Shown here piece by piece: positions 1 to 5,999 of a stretch of 6,560 nucleotides of DNA. Within the stretch, counting starts at the first letter, position 1. The number at the start of each line of letters is the position of its first letter. This stretch comes from Christensenella sp. UBA5394 (GTDB lineage Bacteria > Bacillota > Clostridia > Christensenellales > CAG-138). The stretch spans positions 855-7,414 of the forward strand of contig DHOI01000035.1 in the NCBI GenBank assembly GCA_002409725.1, given 5' to 3'. Below the pieces are notes generated by a model. The model made no database searches. It was not told where the DNA came from and saw only the letters and a program-made list of their open reading frames with translations. The translations under genes were made by a program, and so were the position numbers.

Positions 1-566
1 GGCTCATCCAGCAGCAGCAGCTTGGGATTGAGGGCTAAGGCCCGGGCAATCTCCAGCTTGCGCTGCAGGCCGTAGGGCAGGTTGCTGGCCACCATATCGC
101 GGTATTCCCACAGGCCCATGAGCCGCAGGAGCTCTTCGGTCTTTTCTTTCAAGGCCGCCTCCTGCGTGGCGAATTTACCAAGCTTGCCCGGTACGCGCAA
201 GCGCAGCAGGGTTTGGAAAACGCCATAGTCCGCGTCGCGGTGGCAGGCGGTGAGCACGTTCTCGTAAGAGGTGAGCTTTTTGAAGAGGCGGATATTCTGG
301 AAGGTGCGAGTAATACCCTCACCCGCGATCTGGTAAGGCTTGAGGGAGGCGAGGGAGCTGCCATAAAAAGATATGCTTCCCCCGGTGAGGCCATAGATGC
401 CGGTGACTAGGTTGAAGATGGTGGTCTTGCCCGCGCCGTTGGGGCCGATCAAGCCGTATATCTCGCCCTCGTGTACGTTGAAGGAAACATCGTCCACGGC
501 CATAAGGCCGCCGAAATGCTTGGACACATGCTGTAGGGAGAGCACCACGGTATCGCTTTTATACAT
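1..566 (-). CDS. livG: LIV-type ABC transporter ATP-binding protein LivG (partial, 3' end outside window)
   Basis: One of the two cytoplasmic ATPases that power branched-chain amino acid (HAAT family) uptake through the LivH-LivM channel. The first 188 codons are visible. Walker [10 protein letters not shown] lies at residues 41-49, the Q-loop glutamine is at residue 90 ([12 protein letters not shown]), the ABC signature appears as [15 protein letters not shown] at about 163-177, and Walker B LLLLDE at 183-188 ends on the catalytic glutamate at the window edge. The insertion between Q-loop and signature (about residues 110-160) and the Y-G-x-Q-R form of the signature fit LivG rather than LivF. 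The ATG at 566-564 has a GGAGGG ribosome binding site and overlaps the livM stop by 8 bases (ATGTATAA), suggesting translational coupling. About 60-70 residues, including the D-loop and H-loop, lie outside. Specificity for branched-chain amino acids is inferred; related transporters carry amides or urea. Confidence 0.95.
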   Translation of the reverse strand, partial: MYKSDTVVLSLQHVSKHFGGLMAVDDVSFNVHEGEIYGLIGPNGAGKTTIFNLVTGIYGLTGGSISFYGSSLASLKPYQIAGEGITRTFQNIRLFKKLTSYENVLTACHRDADYGVFQTLLRLRVPGKLGKFATQEAALKEKTEELLRLMGLWEYRDMVASNLPYGLQRKLEIARALALNPKLLLLDE

Positions 567-1467
567 GGCCTTGCCCTCCTTCCTCTCCGGCCGCCCCGCG
601 CTTGCGCAAAAAGCCGAAGGGATTTTTGAAGAAGCGGATGAGGCTTGCGATACGCAGCTCCGTGCCGCCCATCAGGCCCCTGGGCCGGGAGATCATGATG
701 ATGATCACGGCCAGGCCGTAGATCACCAAGCGCCAGTTCTCAAACTCGCGCAGCAGCTCCGGCAAAAAGGTGAGCAGCAGCGTGCCCACCACGCTGCCCG
801 TAACGCTGCCCAGGCCCCCGAAAATCACGATGATGGTATATTCGGTGGATTTGACCATTTTAAACATCGCGGGTTGAATATATCCCATATAATGCGCTAA
901 GAGGCCGCCACCGATGCCCGCGTAGAGCGCGCTGATGGCCAGGGCCATCATCTTGTAGCGGAATACGTTGATGCCGGAGACCTGCGCAGCCAATTCATCT
1001 TCCCGGATGGCTACCATGTTGCGGCCGTGGCGGGAATTGATTAAACACACCAGCGCGGCCACGGCGACGGCGCTGACGGTCAGCACCACGGGCAGCGTGG
1101 TTTTCATGGCCATGCCGCTCAGGCCGCGAGCACCGCCCAGGGCCTGCACGTTGTCGAAAATCAGCCGCACGGCCTCGCCAAAGCCCAAGGTGGCGATGCA
1201 GAAATAATCCCCTTTGAGCTTGAGCGTGAAGCTGCCGAGGAACAGGCCCGCCAACATGGCCGCTAAACCGCCGATAATAAGGGCCGGGATATAGGGGATA
1301 TGCAGGTAGAGGGTGCAGAGGGCGGCCGCATAAGCGCCGATGGCCATAAAGCCCGCATGGCCAAAGGAGAACAGCCCCGTAAAGCCCGTGAGCAGCGAAA
1401 GGCCCAGCACCACCATCAGCACATAGCCGCAATTGATCAAAATGCCTTCAATATAATACCAACTCAA
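559..1467 (-). CDS. livM: LIV-type ABC transporter permease LivM
   Basis: Second membrane permease of the transporter, 302 residues, expected to pair with LivH in the cytoplasmic membrane. Many hydrophobic segments are visible from residue 5 to about 262. Typical LivM stretches are [20 protein letters not shown] near the N-terminus, [19 protein letters not shown] near residue 85, [20 protein letters not shown] near residue 150, and the ATPase-contacting loop [17 protein letters not shown] near residue 215. The C-terminal tail is charged and glycine-rich. The start is TTG at 1467-1465: the conserved N-terminal segment begins just there, GAGGAGG lies 7 bases upstream, and there is no ATG in frame nearby. 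It begins 13 bases after the livH stop and ends in TAA at 561-559, inside the start of livG. The rare start codon may lower its translation relative to livH. Confidence 0.95.
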   Translation of the reverse strand: MSWYYIEGILINCGYVLMVVLGLSLLTGFTGLFSFGHAGFMAIGAYAAALCTLYLHIPYIPALIIGGLAAMLAGLFLGSFTLKLKGDYFCIATLGFGEAVRLIFDNVQALGGARGLSGMAMKTTLPVVLTVSAVAVAALVCLINSRHGRNMVAIREDELAAQVSGINVFRYKMMALAISALYAGIGGGLLAHYMGYIQPAMFKMVKSTEYTIIVIFGGLGSVTGSVVGTLLLTFLPELLREFENWRLVIYGLAVIIIMISRPRGLMGGTELRIASLIRFFKNPFGFLRKRGAAGEEGGQGHV

Positions 1468-1480
1468 TGCCGCGCCTCCT

Positions 1481-2359
1481 CTATGCCTTTTCCTCAGCCA
1501 GCTTGCCCATCAGGCCCGAGGGCTTGATGACCAGCACGCCGATGAGCACCACGAACGCGATTAGATCGCGCAGGTTGCTGGAAATATAGGCCGCAGTCAG
1601 CGTTTCCAGCAGGCCCAGCAGCACCGAGCCCACGATGGCCCCTGGCAGGCTGCCCAGCCCGCCGAACACAGCCGCGATAAAGGATTTGGTGGTGATGTTG
1701 CCGATCTGGGGATAAACGGTATATTTCATACCAAAAAGCATGCCTGCAAAGCCGGCGAGGACGCCGCCCAAGAGGAAGATGGTAAAGATGACCATATTGA
1801 CGTTGACCCCCATCAGGGTGCTGGCCTTGATGTTGTAGGAGCTGGCGCGGATGCCGAGGCCCACCTTGGTTTTTTCGATGATGAGGGTGAGGAGCAACAG
1901 ACCCGCTGCGGCTATGATGATCATGAACACATCGATACGGCCAATGGCCAGGCCGCCCACCTGGATGGGGCCCGTGGCGAACACCTGCGGATAGGTGCGG
2001 AAGGTGGGGCCAATGGTCGCGATCACGATATTTTCGAGGAAAATGGAAGCGCCCATGGCCGAGATGATGTAGTAAAGGAAGGGTGCGCTGCGGCTGCGCA
2101 GCGGGAAATAGACCAGCCTTTCAAGCAGGATGGCCAAAAGGCCCGCCCCCAGGCCGCACACGATAAAGGCCAGCCAAAAGGGCAGGCCCAGCGCCGTCAT
2201 GGCGAAATAGCCGATATAGGCCCCCACCATAATCACGCCGCCGTGAGCGAAATTGGAAAAGTTCATAATGCTGTATACAAGAGAATAGCCTACCGCCATC
2301 AGCGCATAGACGCTGCCCAGCGAAAGGCCGTTGATCAGCTGCTGTAAAAAAACCGTCAT
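1481..2359 (-). CDS. livH: LIV-type ABC transporter permease LivH
   Basis: First membrane permease of the transporter, 292 residues, usual length for the family. The N-terminus LINGLSLGSVYALMAVGYSL followed by NFSNFAHGGVIMVGAYIGY is characteristic of LivH. About eight hydrophobic segments follow. The cytoplasmic coupling loop near residue 230 reads KSFIAAVFGGLGSLPGAIVG, and the protein ends with the usual VLVIKPSGLMGK motif. Start ATG at 2359-2357 is preceded by AAGGGGG at a 7-base spacing; stop is TAG at 1483-1481. It lies 85 bases downstream of livK across a strong hairpin and 13 bases upstream of livM, so it belongs to the same transcript. No defect is seen. Confidence 0.95.
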   Translation of the reverse strand: MTVFLQQLINGLSLGSVYALMAVGYSLVYSIMNFSNFAHGGVIMVGAYIGYFAMTALGLPFWLAFIVCGLGAGLLAILLERLVYFPLRSRSAPFLYYIISAMGASIFLENIVIATIGPTFRTYPQVFATGPIQVGGLAIGRIDVFMIIIAAAGLLLLTLIIEKTKVGLGIRASSYNIKASTLMGVNVNMVIFTIFLLGGVLAGFAGMLFGMKYTVYPQIGNITTKSFIAAVFGGLGSLPGAIVGSVLLGLLETLTAAYISSNLRDLIAFVVLIGVLVIKPSGLMGKLAEEKA

Positions 2360-2392
2360 GGTGCGGCCCCCTTGGAATCAGGTTAACGAGCT

Positions 2393-2424
2393 GGGGGCCG
2401 GGCCGGGTAGGTGCCCCGGCCCCC
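2393..2424 (-). terminator. GC-rich hairpin between livK and livH (partial terminator or mRNA stabiliser)
   Basis: Two perfect 10-base arms, GGGGGCCGGG (2393-2402) and CCCGGCCCCC (2415-2424), surround a 12-base loop, 20 bases after the livK stop. No run of T follows on the minus strand, so full Rho-independent termination is unlikely. Such hairpins after binding-protein genes commonly protect the 3' end of the upstream message or let only part of transcription through; that role is inferred here. Confidence 0.7.
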
Positions 2425-2444
2425 GCGCTACAAGTGGAAGCGCC

Positions 2445-3605
2445 TTACTTTGCGCCGTATTTCTGGATGAAGACGTAGGTGTCGCCCTCGATCTTCTGGA
2501 TGGAGCCTTCCTTCCCCACGGGGTTGTGATTCTCGGGCGAAAGCTTGATTTCGCCGGTCACACCCTTAACGGTGATCTCTGTGAGGGCGTCGGTAATGGC
2601 CTGGGAATCCGTGCTACCGGCCTTCTCAATGGCTGCCACCAGCACGAGGTAAGCGTCGTGCGCCATGTAGCCGTTCATCTCCAAAGAGGTACCGTATTTA
2701 GCCTCGAATTTTTCTTTGAGGGGCACGAACTCCGGGTCGTTGGTATCGAGGTGATTCACTAGATAGCTACCCTGCAGCTCTTCCTTAGCCATCTCGAAGA
2801 GCGTATCGGAGGGCCAGCCGTCGCCGCCCATCAGCACGGCGTCGATCCCCAATTCCCTCGCCTGCTTGGCAATGAGCGCTACCTCTTTGTAGTAAATGGG
2901 CAGGAAGAGCACTTCGGGGCCGGTCTCTTTGATTTTGGTCAGCTGGGCTTTGAAATCCACATCGTCCTTCTTGAAAGCTTCCTTGGCCACGATCGTGCCG
3001 CCCTTAGCCGTAAAGGTCTCCTCGAAGAACTGGGTCAGGCCCTGGGAATAGTCGTCGGAAATGTCGTAGAGGATGGCCGCCTTGGTGAAGCCCAGCTCAT
3101 CCGCCGCATAGCCGCCCGCGATCGCGCCCTGATAAGGATCGGTAAAGCAGACGCGGAAGTTATAGGGCTGCACAGCACCCGTGGCCTCATCCACCGTGAC
3201 CTTGGGGTTGGTGGCAACGGTCGAAATATCCGGTACCTTGAGCTCTTTGAGCACGCCCTGGATGGCAATGCAGTGGGCCGATGCGTTGGGGCCGATGATG
3301 GCGCAAACCTTATCCTGTGCGGCCAGCCTGCGGGTAACGTTGACGGCCTCGTTGGCGTCGCCCTTGGTATCGTAGCAGATCAATTCCACCTGGCGGCCTA
3401 GGATACCGCCGTTTGCGTTGGTCTCCTCCACCAGCATCTTGAGCATGTTGCTCTCATTGGTGCCCCAAACGGCGCTGTCGCCGGTGAGGGAGCCGATCCA
3501 GCCGATCTTGATGGGGCCGCTGGAAGCCGAACCGCCCGAACAGCCGCTAAAGGCGGCGAGCAGCAGCATCGCTGCCAAGGCCATAACCAATATTTTCTTT
3601 GCCAT
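2445..3605 (-). CDS. livK: LIV-type ABC transporter substrate-binding lipoprotein LivK
   Basis: Extracellular solute-binding protein of 386 residues that delivers the substrate to LivH-LivM. The N-terminus is a lipoprotein signal: MAKK, a hydrophobic core, then a lipobox-like FSGC with the lipidated cysteine at residue 22, followed by a short Gly/Ser spacer. The mature part is a type I periplasmic-binding fold: KIGWIGSLTGDSAVWG at about 33, NANGGILGRQVELICYD at about 63, AIIGPNASAHCIA near 101, the hinge-region segment PYNFR, LYDISDDYSQG near 195, and EVLFLPIYYKEVALIAKQA in the second lobe. The ATG at 3605-3603 follows AGGAGG at a 5-base spacing; stop is TAA. It is first in the operon, as expected for the subunit needed in excess. 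Ligand is uncertain: the fold covers Leu/Ile/Val but also other amino acids, amides and urea. Confidence 0.93.
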   Translation of the reverse strand: MAKKILVMALAAMLLLAAFSGCSGGSASSGPIKIGWIGSLTGDSAVWGTNESNMLKMLVEETNANGGILGRQVELICYDTKGDANEAVNVTRRLAAQDKVCAIIGPNASAHCIAIQGVLKELKVPDISTVATNPKVTVDEATGAVQPYNFRVCFTDPYQGAIAGGYAADELGFTKAAILYDISDDYSQGLTQFFEETFTAKGGTIVAKEAFKKDDVDFKAQLTKIKETGPEVLFLPIYYKEVALIAKQARELGIDAVLMGGDGWPSDTLFEMAKEELQGSYLVNHLDTNDPEFVPLKEKFEAKYGTSLEMNGYMAHDAYLVLVAAIEKAGSTDSQAITDALTEITVKGVTGEIKLSPENHNPVGKEGSIQKIEGDTYVFIQKYGAK

Positions 3606-3632
3606 GTGACCCTCCTATTTGCAGTTGCATTT

Positions 3633-3662
3633 TTTATAGCAATACCGCCACGGTATTGTATA
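3633..3662 (-). promoter_or_regulatory. Candidate proximal livK promoter
   Basis: On the minus strand TATACA (3662-3657, 4 of 6 to TTGACA) is followed after 18 bases by TATAAA (3638-3633, 5 of 6 to TATAAT), which would give a 5' leader of about 20-25 bases. The -35 lies within the 14-bp palindrome next to it, so a bound protein there would block or modulate polymerase. It competes with the distal candidate at 3813-3842; sequence alone cannot choose. Confidence 0.4.
3640..3658 (-). repeat. Inverted repeat (7-bp arms) in the livK leader
   Basis: CAATACC (3640-3646) and GGTATTG (3652-3658) are perfect complements around a 5-base loop. On the livK transcript this hairpin would sit about 20 bases upstream of the ribosome binding site. 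No T-run follows, so it is not a terminator. It could be half of an operator pair with the adjacent palindrome or an RNA hairpin. The ATACC of one arm can also pair with GGTAT in the upstream element, giving an alternative fold. Confidence 0.5.
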
Positions 3663-3671
3663 CATGTATAC
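3658..3671. promoter_or_regulatory. Perfect 14-bp palindrome, possible operator
   Basis: GTATACATGTATAC reads the same on both strands. It lies about 55 bases before the livK start and overlaps the -35 of the proximal promoter candidate. Short GTATAC-type palindromes are typical targets of dimeric repressors such as GntR-family proteins, but no regulator gene is visible in this window. It abuts the hairpin at 3640-3658, sharing one base. Confidence 0.5.
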
Positions 3672-3746
3672 CGGCCTTGGTAAAAAAAGTGATCCTCCCC
3701 TATCGCATAAAGCTGAAATTTCGCGAGTTATGCGGATAAGGCCGGT
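3670..3746 (-). ncRNA. Putative structured leader RNA upstream of livK (nested inverted repeats)
   Basis: Outer arms ACCGGCCTT and AAGGCCGGT (plus-strand 3738-3746 and 3670-3678) are perfect 9-base complements enclosing 59 bases. Inside, CGCATAA and TTATGCG (3728-3734 and 3704-3710) form a second 7-bp stem, and an ATCC/GGAT pair can form between the two, giving a long stem with two asymmetric internal loops, one holding GGGGA and the other a run of seven T. Further 5', a small hairpin TTCAC-ACC-GTGAA lies at 3759-3771. If the distal promoter is used, all of this is in the livK 5' leader. I do not recognise a known riboswitch or T-box; the call rests on base pairing only. Confidence 0.4.
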
Positions 3747-3812
3747 CTGGCGCGTTGGTTCACGGTGTGAAATACGAGAAAATCCTTATTGAATCGGATA
3801 AAGTTATTCCTT

Positions 3813-3842
3813 AGTATACCACAAGGTCAAAAGGCTTGTAAA
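3813..3842 (-). promoter_or_regulatory. Candidate distal livK operon promoter
   Basis: On the minus strand TTTACA (3842-3837, 5 of 6 to TTGACA) and TATACT (3818-3813, 5 of 6 to TATAAT) are 18 bases apart, a good match to a vegetative sigma-A promoter. Transcription would start near 3806 and give a leader of about 200 bases before livK, long enough for a regulatory RNA. Confidence 0.55.
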
Positions 3843-3941
3843 TCCATTGAAAAAATAAGCACGCCAATCCCGCCGCTTCCCGTGCGGCACCCTGCGCCTC
3901 CGGGCCATAAGCTGTAGGGAATGGAGATGAAAGGCGGCACT

Positions 3942-4530
3942 ATGGTTACGATTTTATCCATTGGGCGGCATTCCGGCCGCCATACTCACCGTGCCGGATG
4001 AGCTGGGCCGGCCGCGATACACGGCACAGAAGCGCTTGCGGCCTATCTCGAGCACGGCGGGGCCATCTTCCGCCATAATCCCCTGCGGCAGGCCGCCACC
4101 CCGGGCGGCCTCATCCGCCCCACCTATTCGCCCCTGGCCCTGGAAGGCCGCTGCCCGGTGCAGGCCCGCAATATGTACCCCACCGAGCGAGATTTCTGCT
4201 CCTTTCCCTGGGCACCGGCCTGCAGGAGCATGCGCGGCCCTGCGCACAGGTGGAGAACCGGGCATTATCAAATGGGCTACCATCAGCGGCGTAATGCTCA
4301 ACGCCTCCAGCGCCACCGTGGATTACCACCTGCGCGCCCTGCTGGGGCCGCAAAGCTACCTGCGCTGCTAGGTGCAATTGGCCGGGGCTTCACCAGATAT
4401 GGACGGTGCAAGCCTGAATAATCTGCGCTATCTGGCCGTCCCAAAGGAACAGACCGTGCGCCAGAATGAGGCCGGCCCGGATCGCTTCTGCCGCGCCCTG
4501 GTGGAGCAGGAGCGCCAGCTCTTGCGGTAA
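3942..4530 (+). pseudogene. Decayed patatin-like phospholipase gene
   Basis: Pieces resembling a patatin-like phospholipase (acyl hydrolase) occur in family order but in shifting frames. MVTILSI starts at ATG 3942, after AAAGGCGG. Frame of 3964: GGIPAAILTVPDELGRP, the oxyanion-loop start with its residues shortened. Frame of 4026: TEALAAYLEHGGAIFR and GGLIRPTYSPLALEG. Frame of 4196: LLSLGTGLQEHARP, the motif that follows the catalytic DGG. Frame of 4261: GIIKWATISGVMLNASSA and VDYHLRALLGPQSYLRC, then TAG (4369-4371) where glutamine (CAG) is likely original, then VQLAGASPDMDGASLNNLRY and the C-terminus, ending in TAA at 4528. The G-x-S-x-G nucleophile segment, expected after GRP, and the DGG segment, expected before LLSLGTG, are missing. 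The intact family is about 300-350 residues; under 200 codons remain. Assignment is from memory of the family pattern, not a search. Confidence 0.82.
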
Positions 4531-4767
4531 AACCGGGTGAACCAAAGCGAGGCCCTCCGTGCCCGCCTCTTTTCCCCCCCGTAACAGGGCGGGCAATGGA
4601 TATTGCCAAAGCATGAACCCGGCTAAAATTTTATGTTAATTATTATCGCTTGCCTATCCAGTATTCTCATTCCTGCAATTATAGGCGCGTTCATAAAATG
4701 GCCATAAATAAGCAAATTCATTGGTTCCCATTGTAGATTTTACCACAGGTAATATCTACCTATTCGC
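4531..4767. other. Non-coding stretch between patatin remnant and CAP gene
   Basis: No convincing gene is seen. The first part contains inverted arms TGCCCGCC (4560-4567) and GGCGGGCA (4588-4595) with a 20-base loop and no following T-run; it may be the remains of a terminator for the dead gene. From about 4620 the DNA becomes clearly AT-rich, unlike the coding regions. AGGTA (4747-4751) and TACCT (4757-4761) form a small inverted repeat ending 6 bases before the -35 of the next promoter candidate and could be an operator. Confidence 0.5.
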
Positions 4768-4796
4768 TTGCATACGCAGGGGCGCGGTTGTACAAT
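4768..4796 (+). promoter_or_regulatory. Candidate promoter of the CAP-domain gene
   Basis: TTGCAT (4768-4773) and TACAAT (4791-4796, 5 of 6 to consensus) are exactly 17 bases apart, with a predicted start near 4803 and a leader of about 27 bases. A sporulation sigma factor could instead read the nearby GCATA and CATAAT elements, but spacings do not fit a consensus well enough to claim it. Confidence 0.5.
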
Positions 4797-4829
4797 GTGC
4801 ATAATCTTTTCAAAAAGGAGGATGTAAAC

Positions 4830-5831
4830 ATGAAAAGACGAACGAAAAAGGGATTGAGGCTGGCAGCTTGCGGCATGCTCGCGGTGATGATGATCGCGCT
4901 GCTTCCGGTCACTGCCCTGGCGGCGAACTGTAACACCGGCAGCATGCCCGCGGGTATTTTCAACGCGCTGAAAAACTACGGTTACGGCTTCAACTCCGCC
5001 TGCTCGCCCTCGGACGTACTCGACGCCATCAAGGGCAACGGCTCGGGTTCCTCGAACAGTTGCACCGGCTCCAAGTGCACCAGCGCCGGCTGCACGGGTT
5101 CCAATTGCACGGATTCCAGCTGCACGGGTTCTAACTGCACGAGCGGCAACTGCACGGGTTCCAATTGCACGGGCAGCGGCTGCGGGAATTCGGATGTATC
5201 GAACGCCCTGAAGAACTGCGGTTCGGCCTCCAATTGCTTGCCCTCGGATGTGCTCAATGCCCTCAAGAGTGGCAAAAACGTGGATGTGAGCAGCCTGTAT
5301 AAGTACCTATGCCCCAACGCCACCCCGGCCGGGACCTCTAAGCCCACAGCAGCCCCCACGGCCACACCCAAGCCCAGCGCTACCCCGGTTCCTACGGCTG
5401 CCCCCACGGCGGCCCCCACAGCGGCCCCCACAGCCAATCCCGGCAGCGCCGCCTCGGAGCTGGAAGCGCAGATGGTGGATCTGATCAACGCAGAGCGGGC
5501 CAAAGCGGGTGTTTCCGCCCTGGCTATCGATTCTAAGGTGACCGAGGTTGCCCGTCTTAAGTCCCAGGATATGATCGATAAGGGCTATTTCTCCCATACC
5601 TCGCCCACCTACGGCAGCCCCTTCGCTATGCTCAAGAGCTTTGGCGTTTCCTACCGCGCGGCCGGCGAAAACATCGCCATGAACCGCTCCATGACCAGCG
5701 CACACACGGCCCTGATGAATTCCTCGGGCCATCGCCAGAACATCCTTAGCGCATCCTATTCCCGCATCGGCGTAGGCATCGTAACCGACGCGCGGGGCTA
5801 CCTTTACATCACGCAGATGTTCATCGGCTAA
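4830..5831 (+). CDS. Secreted cysteine-repeat CAP-domain (SCP/YkwD-like) protein
   Basis: Exported protein of 333 residues. The ATG at 4830 is chosen because AAGGAGG (4815-4821) lies 8 bases before it and a signal peptide follows directly: MKRRTKKGLR, a hydrophobic core, and a likely cut after ALA at residue 31. Residues 78-118 hold nine cysteines exactly five apart (C-T-x-x-x units). A degenerate 25-residue duplication, NALKN...PSDVL, flanks the array (45-69 and 125-148). Residues 162-206 are a Pro/Thr/Ala linker typical of wall-spanning segments. Residues 208-333 are a CAP domain: LINAERAKAGV, YFSHTSP (His256), GENIA (Glu280), SGHRQNIL (His301), RIGVG and a final YLYITQMFIG. Bacterial CAP proteins are extracellular or spore-associated and mostly of unknown biochemical role. 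No sorting motif or membrane anchor is seen. A role in the spore coat or wall through disulfide cross-linking is inference only. Confidence 0.93.
   Translation: MKRRTKKGLRLAACGMLAVMMIALLPVTALAANCNTGSMPAGIFNALKNYGYGFNSACSPSDVLDAIKGNGSGSSNSCTGSKCTSAGCTGSNCTDSSCTGSNCTSGNCTGSNCTGSGCGNSDVSNALKNCGSASNCLPSDVLNALKSGKNVDVSSLYKYLCPNATPAGTSKPTAAPTATPKPSATPVPTAAPTAAPTAAPTANPGSAASELEAQMVDLINAERAKAGVSALAIDSKVTEVARLKSQDMIDKGYFSHTSPTYGSPFAMLKSFGVSYRAAGENIAMNRSMTSAHTALMNSSGHRQNILSASYSRIGVGIVTDARGYLYITQMFIG
4962..5273 (+). repeat. Degenerate 25-residue duplication flanking the cysteine array
   Basis: Residues 45-69 (4962-5036) and 125-148 (5202-5273) align as NALKN-x-G...N...C-x-PSDVL-x-A-x-K-x-G with one short gap. 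Both copies carry a cysteine before PSDVL (58 and 136). The cysteine array lies between them, so it may have expanded inside an older two-copy module. Confidence 0.75.
5061..5183 (+). repeat. 15-bp tandem repeat encoding C-T-x-x-x pentapeptides
   Basis: Eight consecutive 15-base units plus a closing TGC, each starting TGCAC, encode cysteines at residues 78, 83, 88, 93, 98, 103, 108, 113 and 118. Every second unit is CTGSN or CTGSK while the units between vary (CTSAG, CTDSS, CTSGN, CTGSG), which implies growth by duplication of a 30-base, ten-residue unit. Codon differences between copies show that the array is not brand new. There is no frame break. Confidence 0.92.
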
Positions 5832-5854
5832 ACGCGAAAGCCCAAATCCACCAT

Positions 5855-5879
5855 AGCGGCCCGGGTAACCCGGGCCGCT
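5855..5879 (+). terminator. Strong hairpin downstream of the CAP gene
   Basis: Perfect 11-base arms AGCGGCCCGGG (5855-5865) and CCCGGGCCGCT (5869-5879) enclose a 3-base TAA loop, 23 bases after the stop codon. Only a weak TTCT follows, so termination may be imperfect, but stem stability and position make this the likely end of the CAP transcript. The nearest opposing gene ends far away at 6231, so it probably serves the plus strand. Confidence 0.7.
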
Positions 5880-5896
5880 TCTGACTGCCCCCGCTC

Positions 5897-5926
5897 TTGT
5901 ATTGCGGCCGCTATTTGTGCTATATT
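5897..5926 (+). promoter_or_regulatory. Candidate promoter of the small zinc-ribbon gene
   Basis: The -10 TATATT (5921-5926) carries an extended TGC just before it, and TTGTAT (5897-5902) lies 18 bases upstream as a weak -35. Transcription would start near 5933, leaving a leader of about 67 bases. It lies after the CAP-gene hairpin, so the small gene can be expressed on its own. Confidence 0.5.
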
Positions 5927-5999
5927 CTTTCTTGCAGAGCATTCTCTTGAGGCAAATCGAAACAAGGTTTCCGATAAAAGGAGGAGCAAAGCGAAAAAT

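Noticed and set aside
397..900. Open frame of 167 codons on the plus strand
   Set aside because: It runs antisense through livG and the end of livM, both of which show full family motifs; its translation is low-complexity Pro/Ala/His-rich and has no proper ribosome binding site.
3606..3810. T-box or known riboswitch in the livK leader
   Set aside because: No T-box antiterminator motif such as GGTGGTACCGCG and no terminator hairpin with T-run were found; I could only support a generic structured leader.
4298..4614. Minus-strand open frames over the end of the patatin remnant
   Set aside because: The plus strand carries clear patatin family C-terminal residues; the antisense translations are Pro/Gly/Arg-rich and without a start signal.
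4788..4829. 14-codon upstream extension of the CAP protein from a TTG
   Set aside because: The extension would contain the AAGGAGG ribosome binding site and precede a perfectly placed signal peptide starting at the ATG at 4830.
5061..5183. Regular 15-bp repeats as a CRISPR array
   Set aside because: No spacers, units are contiguous, stay in frame and encode C-T-x-x-x in a secreted protein.
4982..5503. Long minus-strand open frame full of V-Q-L-E-P and V-G-A-A repeats
   Set aside because: It is the antisense shadow of the cysteine array and Ala/Pro/Thr linker of the CAP gene; the periodicity comes from the plus-strand repeat.
5904..5911. GCGGCCGC palindrome
   Set aside because: A short GC palindrome expected by chance in this composition; no separate function supported beyond the alternative pairing noted.
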